Origin: Tomocerus qinae
Lineage: Eukaryota > Arthropoda > Collembola > Entomobryomorpha > Tomoceridae
Length of the DNA: 64,000 nt
Assembly: GCA_020055645.1 (NCBI GenBank)
Contig: CM034549.1
Span: 30,589,930 to 30,653,929, forward strand
Direction: 5' to 3'
A model generated the notes under the pieces. The model had not been told where the DNA came from. It saw only the letters and a list, made by a program, of their open reading frames with translations, and did no database searches. Numbering within the stretch: the stretch's first letter is position 1; the number at the start of each line of letters is the position of its first letter. Of the stretch, positions 15,001-27,348 are shown piece by piece. The position numbers and the translations under genes are program-made.

Positions 15001-18000
15001 TTATAAAATGCGAAATGTACGTATCTACACGGTGAACTATATACTTATGATGTTTTCTTCTGTATTGTTAGTTGTAAAAGGTAACATTATAGCACAATGT
15101 TTACGTTTACTAGTCTGAAAAGTAATACTAATAGAAAAGCTAGAGCAGTTCCTGAACGTTGTTGAACGGAATAGACTTTGGTAGTAATCTAAACTTAAGA
15201 TGCATTATCGTATTGAGTTACAACTACGTAGTAATGTAGGAACTACTAGTCATGTTGGGCACCACGTAGCTTATTGTTCCTTTGATAATTGTGTTAAATG
15301 TAAAGGTTAAAGATTCAATGAACTGGCTTCCCTAACCTAGCTAGTTGCATAGCACTGGCATAATGATATGGAATGCTGCATGCAATGCATGTGAAATAGA
15401 ATGATAATTGAGAAACATGCAGTTCAGTAGAGTAGACTAAACACTACCTACTCCCTAATACCAAACTTGACTCTAGTAAAAGTCGAAGAGTCCTCACTAC
15501 CTATTTTAATACCCACCAAATTCATTTTGGCTCTCAGTCCTAAAATGCATAACTTGCTCTTCAACACATTCATAACAATGTTTCCTCCTCAGAGACAAAC
15601 TCTATACACTTGCTTTTATGACAGGGAAAAAAATCTGTACGCTTATTATCTTTCTTAAAATTCGCATTTTGTCATTTAAAGCATAGACAATAAATGCATT
15701 TTTATAGTCCCTTTTTCTGTACTAACAAGATGCTCGGCTGCATAAGATTCTTAAAATACTTCTTGTTATTATGCAGAGAAAAGTCATTTGTATAAAGTAC
15801 TAAATAAATCTATACCTAATATTCTAGGCATACTGTAATACCTATTTGTTATGTGATAATTGGGGTATGTGAAGTTTTGTTTTGTTATAATAGGTTATAC
15901 GGAAGACAGAATCTGATATCTATATATGTCTAGAGCTGGAAATATATTTTTAAAAGAATTGAAAGAGAAATAGAGTTTGCCTTGATTTCTAATTTGGCAT
16001 TGCAAAAAGTCACAGTTTGGTGCGTGGTTTTAGTACATATAACATACCCTTGTGTTGTTGATTCAGTTTCAATATACTTGTCTTGTTTGCTCTCATTGTC
16101 AGTTTTGTTTTGTTTAGTTTAGTTGCACTAGAAAAGTTTAAAACTGAAGTCAGGCCAGACGGAGCCAAGTGAAGCTAACTTGGACTTGAGTTAACGTTTC
16201 ATTGCGAGGCTAACCTTAATATTGAAGTAAGGATGAGCAGCATGACTTTTCGACAAAACTTTTCTGCTGTTTGCAACGCCGACACTAATAGGTGCCTACG
16301 TCACTAGTGATACGACAAAGTTTAGAAAACTCTATTATTTGTATAGTTGCATCCATCTTTACAGATCGTATACAAGGATGGATATTCGATAGTGTCCCAT
16401 ATAGTCACCCACCACACGGTAGTTATTCCAGTTCACTAATGATACTCGTTTTGTTATGCATAGACGACGTTTTGAGTATTGCCTTCATTATTGTGTAGAG
16501 GAGAACTGTTAGAAATGACTTTTTTCGAAGAGGAAGTATAATTTTGTAGAGGTAGACATAGATGTAGCACACGCAGACAGACTAATTGATTATAGTTTGT
16601 AAAAATGATTTTTTTGTGGGTTGATGTGATAATATGTAAGCATGTGGGGAAGGAGGGAACGAGGAGACAAGTATGACGTAAAAATGAATAAAAACACATT
16701 AGTGGAAATTGAAGCACTTGGGCGTGGTAATGTGCACCATGTTTGGTCTCCCGGAGAGAAGTAAGCAATAATTGTCGCTGAGAAACAATAGACCATAATT
16801 CCTTTCTACTAACTAAGTACAATTTAGCTTTCCTCACTAATTCTATGCTAGGCCCGTTTGGCCTACTGCTTTAGCACGTATTGAAAGATAAAAAATGAAT
16901 GGATAGATGCTCTGGCCATGATGTAATTACATTAAAATTGATTGCTTTTTTGGAAAAGGGTTTCAGAGGTAAAGGTGTGACGAGAAAGAATAAGGAAGGA
17001 GGGGAGATGGGAAAATACTTAGGCTTATGTTTCCATGTACGTCCACTGTCCACGTACAAATTATATTTATGTATTCCCATCTAACAGTGAAGGATGAAAC
17101 AATTAGGATTTCAGTTCCGGGATCTTGTGTCCATTGTATGAGCTTATTGGTTCATAATTTAATCCAGTATGACACCTTTGCACAGTTAACGTCTCTGTTA
17201 GTCCACGCATATTTATCCATATAGGGCCACGCTCTCCATGACAGACCATATTCTCACCACCATCTGCCAGACCCGTCAATTTCACTTGAAAAATCAATCA
17301 ATTGATGTTTATGATATTTCGACTGAGTTGGGTACTTTGTTTATTTGTTGGCTTAATTATTGAATTTATATATTTTTCCTGGATTTCCTAGAACTGGAAT
17401 GTATGTATGTAGATCTAGGGCTGATCACGCTTCTGACCATTGGAAATCTTTTAGTGTGAGGCAGATTGTGCAAATTGTATGAAATATATATTATTTATCG
17501 TTATTAGAGAGGATATAGTAATAGGATGAATGTATTGAACTACTCATTAGACAGAGCATTGCGTACGTAATGTAACGTAAAAAGTAACGTATAGCGTATG
17601 TACAAGGATAATTAAGACCTTAAGACACACACATTCATTTACTACAGCGAACAGTAGATGTGAGCCAGCCTACCTGTAAAACAACAACAGCAAACAATTC
17701 TATGCATAATAATAATGACCTTTAATCACGCTATCATCCGCGATCACAATCAGAGTACGAAACCACTCTTTGGCATTTTTCTTTATTGGAATCAATAGCT
17801 CTTTACAGACTTGAGTCTTCGTTTCAAGCGGAGACGAAAAAGATTCTGTTAGACCACACCGTATGTAGTAATGTAACTTATTTACGATTAACTTACTTAG
17901 GAATCTTACCAGTATAGTATTTATACACATTCTTGGTGTGCATATTTCATCGCCCCTTTAAACCTTACACTCAAACCAAGTCTTTGAATACAAAATATTT

Positions 18001-18673
18001 TCCTTCACCCAAGAATTCGCAACTTGTGAATAAATCTTGGCTGTTTACGCAGCTTAAAGTGTGCTGTCTACTAATAATAAGGCAATTTATATGGCCAGCA
18101 GAAAAGTAGATCTTTCAGGATGTACCTACTTACTTATACTAAAAACGGATGATGTGATGATGAGAAAATGTCTAATTACATAGGTATATAGAAGTAGAGA
18201 TACGAAGAGAGTGCAATTCAAGTCAGGAAGACAAGGTTACATTGCACTAGACTTGGCGATGAAGGGTGATGTGAGTTATAGATTCTGTGAGGAGATGCTT
18301 AACGAATTCGTTGTCCGTTCAAGTGAGGATAGTACTACAAACAATATTATTTAAGTAGTTTAGTTTCGGCATAATCTGGTTACACATAAAGTATATTAGA
18401 TGAAGTGATGGGTCTAGTGGTTATGTGATGGCGTGTGATTAGTTAGGCAAGCAGAGTGATTAAGGGGCATAGTAAATGATGTGCGTCAGTCTAGCTCATC
18501 TCATTATGAATACAATACCAGTATATTGTATGTACATTTTAGAAAGATTACATTTTAGAAGAAGAAAGATGATGACGGTCCATAACGCTATTGGAAATAT
18601 TTGAATTTGAGAGATAGCAAACAAGTGTATCATAAAATTATACTAAGAAATGTCATTGTTGTTTTTTACACAG
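1..18673. other. Non-coding stretch, probable giant sog 5' intron
   Basis: No open frame here has a recognisable domain, a convincing exon structure or protein-like composition. The first sog exon that can be recognised starts at 18,674 in the middle of a VWC domain with an open acceptor, so at least one 5' exon (signal peptide and first half of VWC1) must lie upstream. I could not find it here, so this stretch is inferred to be intron, or intron plus upstream region. Contents seen: a GATA-type simple repeat at the very start, CA-rich repeats near 780 and 1,925, a 90-bp inverted repeat at 12,250-12,515, a CTTCC-rich run near 12,080, and a recurrent CTTGACTTG-like motif. Five CAGGTAG/CTACCTG heptamers occur at 196, 2,297, 2,718, 3,350 and 17,670. 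Confidence 0.6.
12239..12526. repeat. Foldback/MITE-like element with 90-bp perfect inverted arms
   Basis: Positions 12,250-12,339 and 12,426-12,515 are exact reverse complements. With two mismatches the arms extend outwards to 12,239 and 12,526. The spacer is 86 bp (12,340-12,425). Each arm contains its own smaller palindrome built on TGGATCTAAA / TTTAGATCCA. There is no coding capacity. The structure fits a non-autonomous foldback DNA transposon; no clear target-site duplication is visible, so the family is unassigned. Confidence 0.85.
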
Positions 18674-21600
18674 GTGCAACGTAAGAGGCGAATCGTTGGA
18701 CGAATCCGTTGCCGTAATATTAAAAGTGAATGTCCAAAATTGGAGTGCAGTGATGCTATCAGTGTTCCCGGCAAGTGTTGCAAAACGTGTCCTGAAGTGT
18801 TAAAAAGTAAGTGGAAAACTCTTAATGTTAATGGCAATATGTCTCGTTATGCTCTTGACTTTGACTTTTAAAGTTCCATTAAAATCATAGAAAATGCTAC
18901 AACTCCATCCACAGTATATGTTCGTGCATACGGTAAAACATACAAAGTTTTAATGGGAAGAAGGACTTGGAGAACCTCTTTTTTGTACACTTGCTTACAT
19001 AAGCACCTAAGTTAAGTTTGATTGAGTATTCCAAGAGTGTTTTGTTTGCATGTTGAAGTCCGTCTGTTGTCTGAGTGGATTGAATGAATCTCTCTCTCTA
19101 AGTAAGTAAGTGAGGATGATGATCTGTCGTATATTTATGTGTGGATTTCACACAGAAGTATACCTATCTATTTACTTATAAGTCAAAGCTCACTCACATC
19201 ACATTGAACTGCCTCACCACAATCAGAAATATTGTATTAGTAATTTACTTTGACTTTTCCTTCTGTCTGCGGATTCTCTCTCAGTTTGTCAGTCAGTAAG
19301 TACACGTAGGTACATATTACTACTTAACTGCGGTGGATTAGATTAAATGAATAATAATAATGCAAGTAAATTGTTCTTATTACCTTGCTTGCTGAATCTA
19401 ATACCTACCTACAGTAATACTATCTGGTTAGCCATCTCATTCTGCGTATACAGTATTACTTTCTTATGTACTTAAATACAATGGAAAGCAAAGTACCTAT
19501 ACCTGTGCGCTTACATACATTAGAGGGGAACTGAATATCTATAATTCAAAATGCCGACAATCTCTTTATAAAAGTGACTTTTAGTTAAGTTAATCCTCAT
19601 TTTGTTGCTAGTCTACTTTGAGCTTGTCTTGAATTGCTGCCATGGCATGGCATCCCCATTGAAATTGAAGATCATAACGCAAGAAAAGACCACACTCGAA
19701 TCATTTCATATCTCATCAACAGGAAAAGATGCAAAATCCAATCCTAGTCCATTATAAACTGAATTAATTAATATTTTTACTTCAGCTAGTACAAACACAC
19801 CTTTTTAATTTCCTTCCAACATATTCTCACTTGTTAGTGCTATTTTCTATGGCAGTTATTACCAGTACTAGTACTAGTAGTAAGTATTCCTATATTGTAG
19901 TAGTTGAAACGATGACCGTTTAGTTCAATATACCTAATTAATAAGGGCTAGGTTGCTTGCTACCTCAATAAGTAACTTTTGCGCATTTCAAATCACAGAT
20001 GTATAGAAATGTTGGTGCAATAATAATTTATGTCACAAGTTACTATTTAGTACGACCTTAAAAGTTATGATTTGTCATAAAAGTTTCAAAATGAGCAGTA
20101 GCAATTTAAAAGGCAGAACTATTATATAGAACATGCTACAGATTTTGAAGGTTTCTGTTGAGCATTATAAATGAGAAGTACTAGGAGAGTAGTATAGGTA
20201 TATTATGAATGTGAAGCGGCTTTGCCGCAAGGGGTGAGCTACAACATTAACAATTTCATATGCCAAGCTGAAGAATATATTATGAAGAAGGCAGTTCATC
20301 TTGGCGATATTTGCTTTGATGTGGGAAAATCATTGAGTTTATGATCTGATGATTATAATGGACGATTTGATGGCAATTCCGTGGAGTTGTTGGAGGGTAA
20401 GGAGCAGACTGACTGATAAGTTAACCAAATTCTAACTACTACTAAGTGAAGGATATAAAAGTAACTACGTACTACTGTATATACAATAGATGTAAATATC
20501 AGGTAGGTAGGTAGATAAATCCGTGTTTTTATTATGCATGTAGTAAATATCTCTACTCTACTACTGAGACACATTGTGACTACTAACTTATCTTACTTGT
20601 TAGCTGTTTTACCTACTGCGTTGAATTAGCAGTCTGATGTGCGATGAGTAAATGTGTGCACAGAATACATACGACCCAATATTTTATAAATGATCTTGTA
20701 TTCCAGCTTATTCCAAGTATTTTGCACTCTTTATCTTGTGCAGTGCAAAGGCGAGTCAAGTTGAGTTGAGTTGCGGCTGGTTTCCTTTATTTCATCTGCT
20801 CTGTGAGATGGGGAGTCGTGTGAGAGAATGCCAATTGCCGATTCTTCTTTTTCGCATTGTCTTGTCTCTTCACTCCTCTTCGTCTTCATTCCTGGCTAAC
20901 AATACGCTAAACTGATTATTGCAGTCATAATCTATGTACTTGTGATGATGATATTGTTGTAATTGTTAATTCCCTCCTTGATATCAAAGGATGCTCTCAA
21001 TGTAGAAAAAAGGTTCTAAGAAAGGAACAGAGATCCTCCTTTACGGTGTATTTACCCTGATGTTATCTTTTGCTTTGAGAAATCCCGATGATTTACAGTC
21101 GACTTGTCTTGTCAAATTGGGTAGAGATGTATGTAGATGCACTTGAAATCTGTGTCGCTACTTATCTGTTTCAAATTATTAATTATGGAACATTTCCTAC
21201 CTAATTACACAACATTTTTATCAAATGCTACTTGTGACGCACTAAGCTAACGATCAGTATAATATTTTCATTTCAGGTTCAGATCCTGCCGTTGTGGATG
21301 AAATTGACAGTCCGGATAATAACAGAGGTAAGTAATTTTTATTTTATCTCTCTTTTAATCTTTAATTGTGCAATTATATACATCGATCGAGGTATGTAGT
21401 ATTTGCAATGTGCAACAAAGCGACAGAATCATGTTTTCTTTGATTCTGAGAAATTCACAGGAGTTATCAATGCAATGATCTGTAAAGATGATGGCCAGAG
21501 CAGTTAATTATTGACGTGTAGGTACGATAACTTTGTAATTGTAATAAAAGTTGGCGAACTTTCCGAAGTTGATTGCAAATTAGTTAGTATTGTAAATAAA

Positions 21601-24600
21601 GAATTTAGTATATAAATGATAGACAATTAGGGGCGACGAAAGGATTGAATTGTGTATAACGGAGAGATGACCTTTGTAAATGTTAAAAATGCAGATTGTT
21701 TGTTTAGTAGTTTTTAGTTAATTGAACCTGTAAGGTAATTACTATATGTTGTCTAGTCTGACTATGTCAGTCAGACAGTCTGCAATTCTGCATTTACTCG
21801 CAATTAATATATTTCATGTTGACCCATTAGAATATGCGGCACTGCTCACCCCAAGGTCTTCTACGTTGATAAAATCGTCAACTGGTTTGGGAGAACCCAT
21901 CGCGGCGGGTTTAGCTTCAGCTCGTTTCATGTTTTTGCACAAGAGTCTCTACTACTCCTTTGTGCACAATGATGAGATCCTGCGACCGAAATTCGTACAG
22001 TTTGTTGACTCGGAGGGAAATGTTGTAGAAGAACAGGAAGTTACGACTAACAACTACCAACATGAAACAAAAAAGATTTGCGGAGTGTGGAAGAAAATGC
22101 CTCGCGTCTACCGGAAGCTTCTCAAAGAAGAAAAACTCTTTGCCGCTCTTGTAACTGAAAAAATTAACGGTGACAACGAACGCTTTCTCGCTGGGCGGGT
22201 GGCGAAGCAGCGATATATGACGAACGAACTCTACAGCTCTTTACTGGAGCCCTCGAATCAACCGGTGAGTGATTTATCTCTTTTTCTACCCTTCCCTCTC
22301 CAATTACTTTTAGCACAAGGTTCCGTTATTGCTCTATTTTCAAAGGAAAATGGTTGAGTCAGCACTTAAATATTTTCCATATGATTTCAATTGTTCAAGG
22401 CAATTTTAATTTACTTAAAACCCACTTTACGGTAGAGATTTTATCCATTTTAAAATGATGATACAATTGTTTTGATTTCACTGAATTTTGTACATATGGC
22501 AGATGTTTGTCTAGTACAGACTCGTAGATATCTGTTAGCGTATTTATAAATAAAACATGCGAAATATGTTATGATATTGCAATCCAATATTCTGTTGCCT
22601 GTTCCTCGTTGTTACCTTATAGCCATATGGTGTATCAAAACAGAATACATTATGCTTATTTGTGAACTAAAACATTCACCCGGAAATGAAATTGGCTCGA
22701 ACTGTACTCCCCAGAGAAAGAAATAAAAATATTCATTGAGAATTCCTCGCATTTTCTATTTTCCTGCATCCATCCCATCCATTTCAACTTCTCAACATAA
22801 TCAGATTTTGTTTTCTAATATGATTCGAGATGACGGAATATTTTGCAACTTCCCTTATCATGTTTCAATTACAGTGATATCTGGATGCTTTTCCTTTGGC
22901 ATAAATGAATATTTTATTTAAAGAATTGATACCAAAAGATTTGTGAAAGCAAATAAAAGGGTAGTAGTTTGAAAAGAAAAGTATTAACATGACATTTAGT
23001 TCATTTATGGTGCATTTGGCTAGGAGAATTTGTCGTATGACTAGGAATGGAATTGAAATCGGTTGGAAAGTAAAGTTTCTGCTTTTGTTCTTTTGTTTGG
23101 GAGCGGTGACTGTAGACGAGATTTTCTAACTTTTACTCTTTAGTACCTACACATATCGAAGGAATAAAGAATCATTACTATTCTTACCAGTTTAAGATTA
23201 GTTTTCCGCACTGGGTAACCATTAAAAAGATGTATTGTGCAAGTGCATTTGGCTAGACTATTTCTGTAGTCAGTAAGATGTAGATGTAGATATGTGGAGC
23301 TAGGATTCGGATGTAGTAAGGAGGGAGCATTAAGTAAGTAGCTAAAGTTTGATAGCTTATATTAGACTTAGTACATAAGCCTTAAGAAATTGGACGTAAA
23401 TTTGTATTATGTGTATAATTGGAAAGCTCGTGTCGAACTCGTGGTTAAGAGATTAGAATTGATTGAAAAAACTCTTTAGAATATAAGTCTAAAAGAAATC
23501 TTGAGAAAAAGTTTCTGTACCACAATAATGGTCCCGCTAAACCGCTGAAAACGATGTAAAGTTGTGGATGTAATGTCTAGAGAAATAGGAAGGAAGTTAA
23601 AGTTAGCAGGGGAAATAAATAGAAAAGAGGAGCCGACTGTTGATTGAAATGGGAAAGATGTGGTTAGTCTGAGTTAGGAGTATATTTAAAGATAAGTGTT
23701 TCTGTGTGTGTAAAGCAATTTTGATGTAATTCATAGGAAACTGGAGGAATGGCTCTCATTCATGTGTCATCATCAACGGGCTCCATTTATTTGAATGTGG
23801 TTTTCAATGGAGACTTCCAAGAGGAAAGAGATATTACTATTTCCGTCAGAATAGCAGACTCGTCTGGAAGTGGAGTGGAGGAATCTGTCAAAATCCCGAA
23901 AATTCAATACGACACGAATTCTATCGAAGTGAGAACGATTTTGGAGCTGGATCAATTGCAAGCCCTATCCAGGGGATCACTCTTCATAGTTGTGTATTCG
24001 TCTAAGAACCCGGATTTCAAACTCATCGGTTTCATTCAAGCCAGGTAAGATTGATGTATTTGTTTCTGAGATTTCCAATTGAATCACAAGTCAGGGAGAA
24101 AAGCATTTTATGGATTTGGTTTTAATTTTGGCGAAAATGATTGTATGACAGGGCTACTTGCGATATTTTCGACACCGTTCTTGCCTCTGAAGATGCTCAG
24201 GCTGTTACATCTGGTTTGGCATGGGTATACCCATTACCCGATGGCACTTGGTCTTACAATATTCAACTTCCCGAGGAACACAATCCTGTGGCTATAAAAA
24301 TGGAAACGGGGCGAAAAGTTCTTGAAGAACTTCAATTTACAGTTGGGACGAATTTGACTCGTGAAATTGTGTCTGGAATGAGTTCCCGGTATTTCCAGCT
24401 TCTCTATGAAGAGAATATCTACCTTAATATTGTTACAGACAAGACGAATCTCAGAGGACGACTGGTGTATAGAAGATTTGGCGATGCTCAGTTGTCAGAT
24501 GCACCGATGATTTTGGAGCCGAACTTTAAGAGCCAGAATGATTTAAGAACTCAAGGCTTAGTCTGGATTGGCATTGACAGCGATTGTGGGCTTAGTTATC

Positions 24601-27348
24601 AATTGACCCTGAATGAACGGCCGCAGAGTGATCTCATGCGTTTAGAAGTGATTGAAACCCCTGGACTCCATATCAAAGGACTTCCTGTCCAATCCTACGT
24701 ATTGGATAACTTTGAAGCAAGTCAACACGAAGGAGTTTTCACGGAATTCGAAAAGTAAAATTTCCTTTTATACTGATTAACAGATAGAATTAGAAACTTT
24801 TTGAAATATCCTTTGAAGAGTTGTTTGTTTACAATGCATGTTTTCATTCTTATTTTAGACTAACGTTTGCCCACATCAAGGCAGGTGACGCACTTTTCAA
24901 TGTGGTTCGTGTGAACGATTCAAGCGTACTCGCATCAACAGTCATCAAAAATGTAAGCGATTCTATAAATATTAACTGGAAATAGCTCTTATGCAGACAT
25001 CCCTTTTTATATAACCTATAAGAAATTCCATTTCGTGCTAGCAGCCCTCTTAAAAAAGAATACTCGACAGATCTTTATCAACTTTTGATACATAGTCTCA
25101 CGAAGAGTATATTTTTTCCCTTACTAATCGTTTGCTTTCACGGAGGCGTCATAATTTGAGCATTGACAGCTTTATTTATTTATTTGTTTTGCAAATGATT
25201 AGGTTCGAGTGCCAACTTCTTGTCTGCCCAACCCAGTTCGTTTCAATACTCTGAGCACCGACTATACTTTAGATCCTGGAGATGAGGATGCTACGCCTTT
25301 GCCGCAAAACAAGTGCTACTATGATGGTAAATTTTTCATTTATGTTACGACTAAGCTCTAAAGCTACTACTGAAGATTGTCAAAAGAGCAAAGCCAGTAG
25401 TCTATCAGCGACTGCATGAATTTAAATTTATCATAGTCCATTGAATCTTTACACTACAACATTATAAATGTTTTTGCAGGAAAACTTCATGAGGAATATT
25501 CACAGTGGACGCCTGCAAATAATACTTGTCAGATATGCAATTGCTACAAGGGCCAAGCCAAGTGTGAAGCTGTAGTTTGTCCAGCAACTGATTGCGTCAA
25601 CCCAGTCCTTCTCACTGGAGAATGTTGCCGATCCTGTCTGAGTAAGTTAATTAATCACAGATTTAACACATTGGTTGAGTACGGAGTATCTGTTAATTTG
25701 TCATCAGATCTTCACTTCACCAAAATATTCCCAGCTTAGAGATATTATTTTGTAATACTAACTTAATGCTCTTTTAAACCGACGAATATGCAATTTTTAC
25801 TCGTTGTTGATCAAAGTACATCATAGGTCTTCAAGATTTTAATTGCAACATATCTAATTAAACTAAAATAACCCCCTTGCGAGACTTGATTCATTATATT
25901 GGAATGCTGAGTATAAAATAGAAAAGATTGTAAAAATTGATTCAGATCAAGGTTTAGAAATTAAAACAGAGAGGTGAACTCATTAGATGACTAGTATTCA
26001 TGGGATCGCGTGCAGAAAGACAACAAAGAAAATTGGCAAATTTTCTCAAGCACGTGTGTATTAATCATTTTAGGCAGAGTTGAGGAAAATAACTTTAGAG
26101 TAAGATTTTTTTGCAAAGATAGAAATACACTGTATATCCAAGCGAGTTGGGAAGCATAGCGGGGAATGGGAATAAAGCTGTCTATATAATATTTGGTAGA
26201 TTTTAACTAAGTCTGTAATGGAACTTGACTGACTGACTGATTGAGTAAGAAAGAATTTACGAGTTTTCTGTTAACGAGACAAGTTTAGCATTGTGCAAAG
26301 ATTGGCGGAGTGGGTTTTGCACCAGGTCCAAAGTATTAGTAATTCCGTGGGTAAATATAAATAGTAATAATGATATAGAATTTTGTGTATTTGAGAGTGC
26401 GGTATTTATGATTATGTTGTAACATGTATGTTTTTTGTCTAATGAGCAGACACTGAAAGACCGGATAGGAATCGAGGTCGAGGCTGCAATGTGGAAGGTG
26501 ACCGTTTTCACCCGGCTGGCTCCTCTTGGCATCCCTATATGCCACCAAATGGCTTCATGATTTGCACCACCTGCTCTTGCAATGTAAGTAATAAAGAGTC
26601 GTTTTCATCTCTCTCGTCACCACGACTCAGTCTTTCATCAATGTTATCCAAGGACACAATCAAATTGCCTTTGACTTCTCTCAGCCTTCACATTAGCAGA
26701 CATTTGATTTTCACGGAATCCTTCTGTTTTATTTTTCAGGCGGAAACTCTGAAAGTGGAGTGTGCCCGAGAACAATGCCCCACATTGAATTGTAATGCTG
26801 ACGAGGCGGTTTACCCTAGAGCTCTTGCCTGCTGCAAAGTCTGCCCACCCAAGAAAGAGATTGATCCTGAACTAGTTGCTGATGCAGTGATCGCCACGAC
26901 TAAAAAGGGTCCTACCGAAGCGGAAATCCTCGCTGCAGGTGGATGCAAATTCAGAAATGAACTTCACAAAAATGGAGAAGAATGGAATCATCGTATAGAA
27001 CCTTTTGGCTATATGCCCTGCATTGTCTGCGCTTGCACTGTAAGATTTACACTCTAACTCACCATAACATTCCTTACCAGCTAGATGATAAAAATGATTC
27101 TTGGCTTGGGATAAATGCTAATGATGAGTTTGTTTTTACAGAATGGAGAGGCAAAATGTGGCCGGAAGAAATGTCCAGCTCTGCATTGTGACGTGAAAGT
27201 TCAGGAACAAGGGGATTGCTGTCCTAGTTGCGGTTCCGCATCAGATTCACTAACGCGGTTGACAAGTCCGTCGAAAGCTTCTTCGAATGTATCGTCCAGG
27301 TATATGAAGTCGAACACGAAACATCGACCGAAGTCCGTCTCTCAGTAG
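18674..27348 (+). CDS. sog: Short gastrulation / chordin, 5'-incomplete
   Basis: Secreted BMP antagonist of the Chordin/Sog family, which binds Dpp/BMP ligands outside the cell and is cleaved by Tolloid-type proteases. Eleven exons join in one frame: 18674-18806, 21277-21327, 21831-22264, 23737-24044, 24152-24754, 24859-24952, 25203-25326, 25480-25641, 26450-26583, 26740-27039, 27142-27348. All junctions are AG/GT with matching phase. The first exon encodes the second half of VWC1 (CRNIKSECP...PGKCCKTCP). Exons 3-6 encode CHRD repeats, for example VYSSKNP and LRGRLVYR strands. Exons 7-8 form VWC2 (CQICNC...GECCRSC), exons 9-10 VWC3, and exons 10-11 VWC4 (GDCCPSCG), followed by a basic, Ser-rich tail of about 40 residues and TAG. 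That is four VWC domains, as in known Sog/chordin. The signal-peptide exon lies outside the window or was not recognised. Introns are small (about 105-1,500 bp) after the two large 5' ones. Identity is secure; some borders are by consensus only. Confidence 0.93.
18807..21276 (+). other. sog intron of 2.5 kb
   Basis: This intron runs from a GTAAGT donor to a TTTCAG acceptor and carries no supported gene. It contains a short GTAG repeat near 20,500-20,515, which includes a CAGGTAG heptamer, and several CTTGTCTTG-like motifs (near 19,623, 20,862 and 21,102). Confidence 0.7.
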
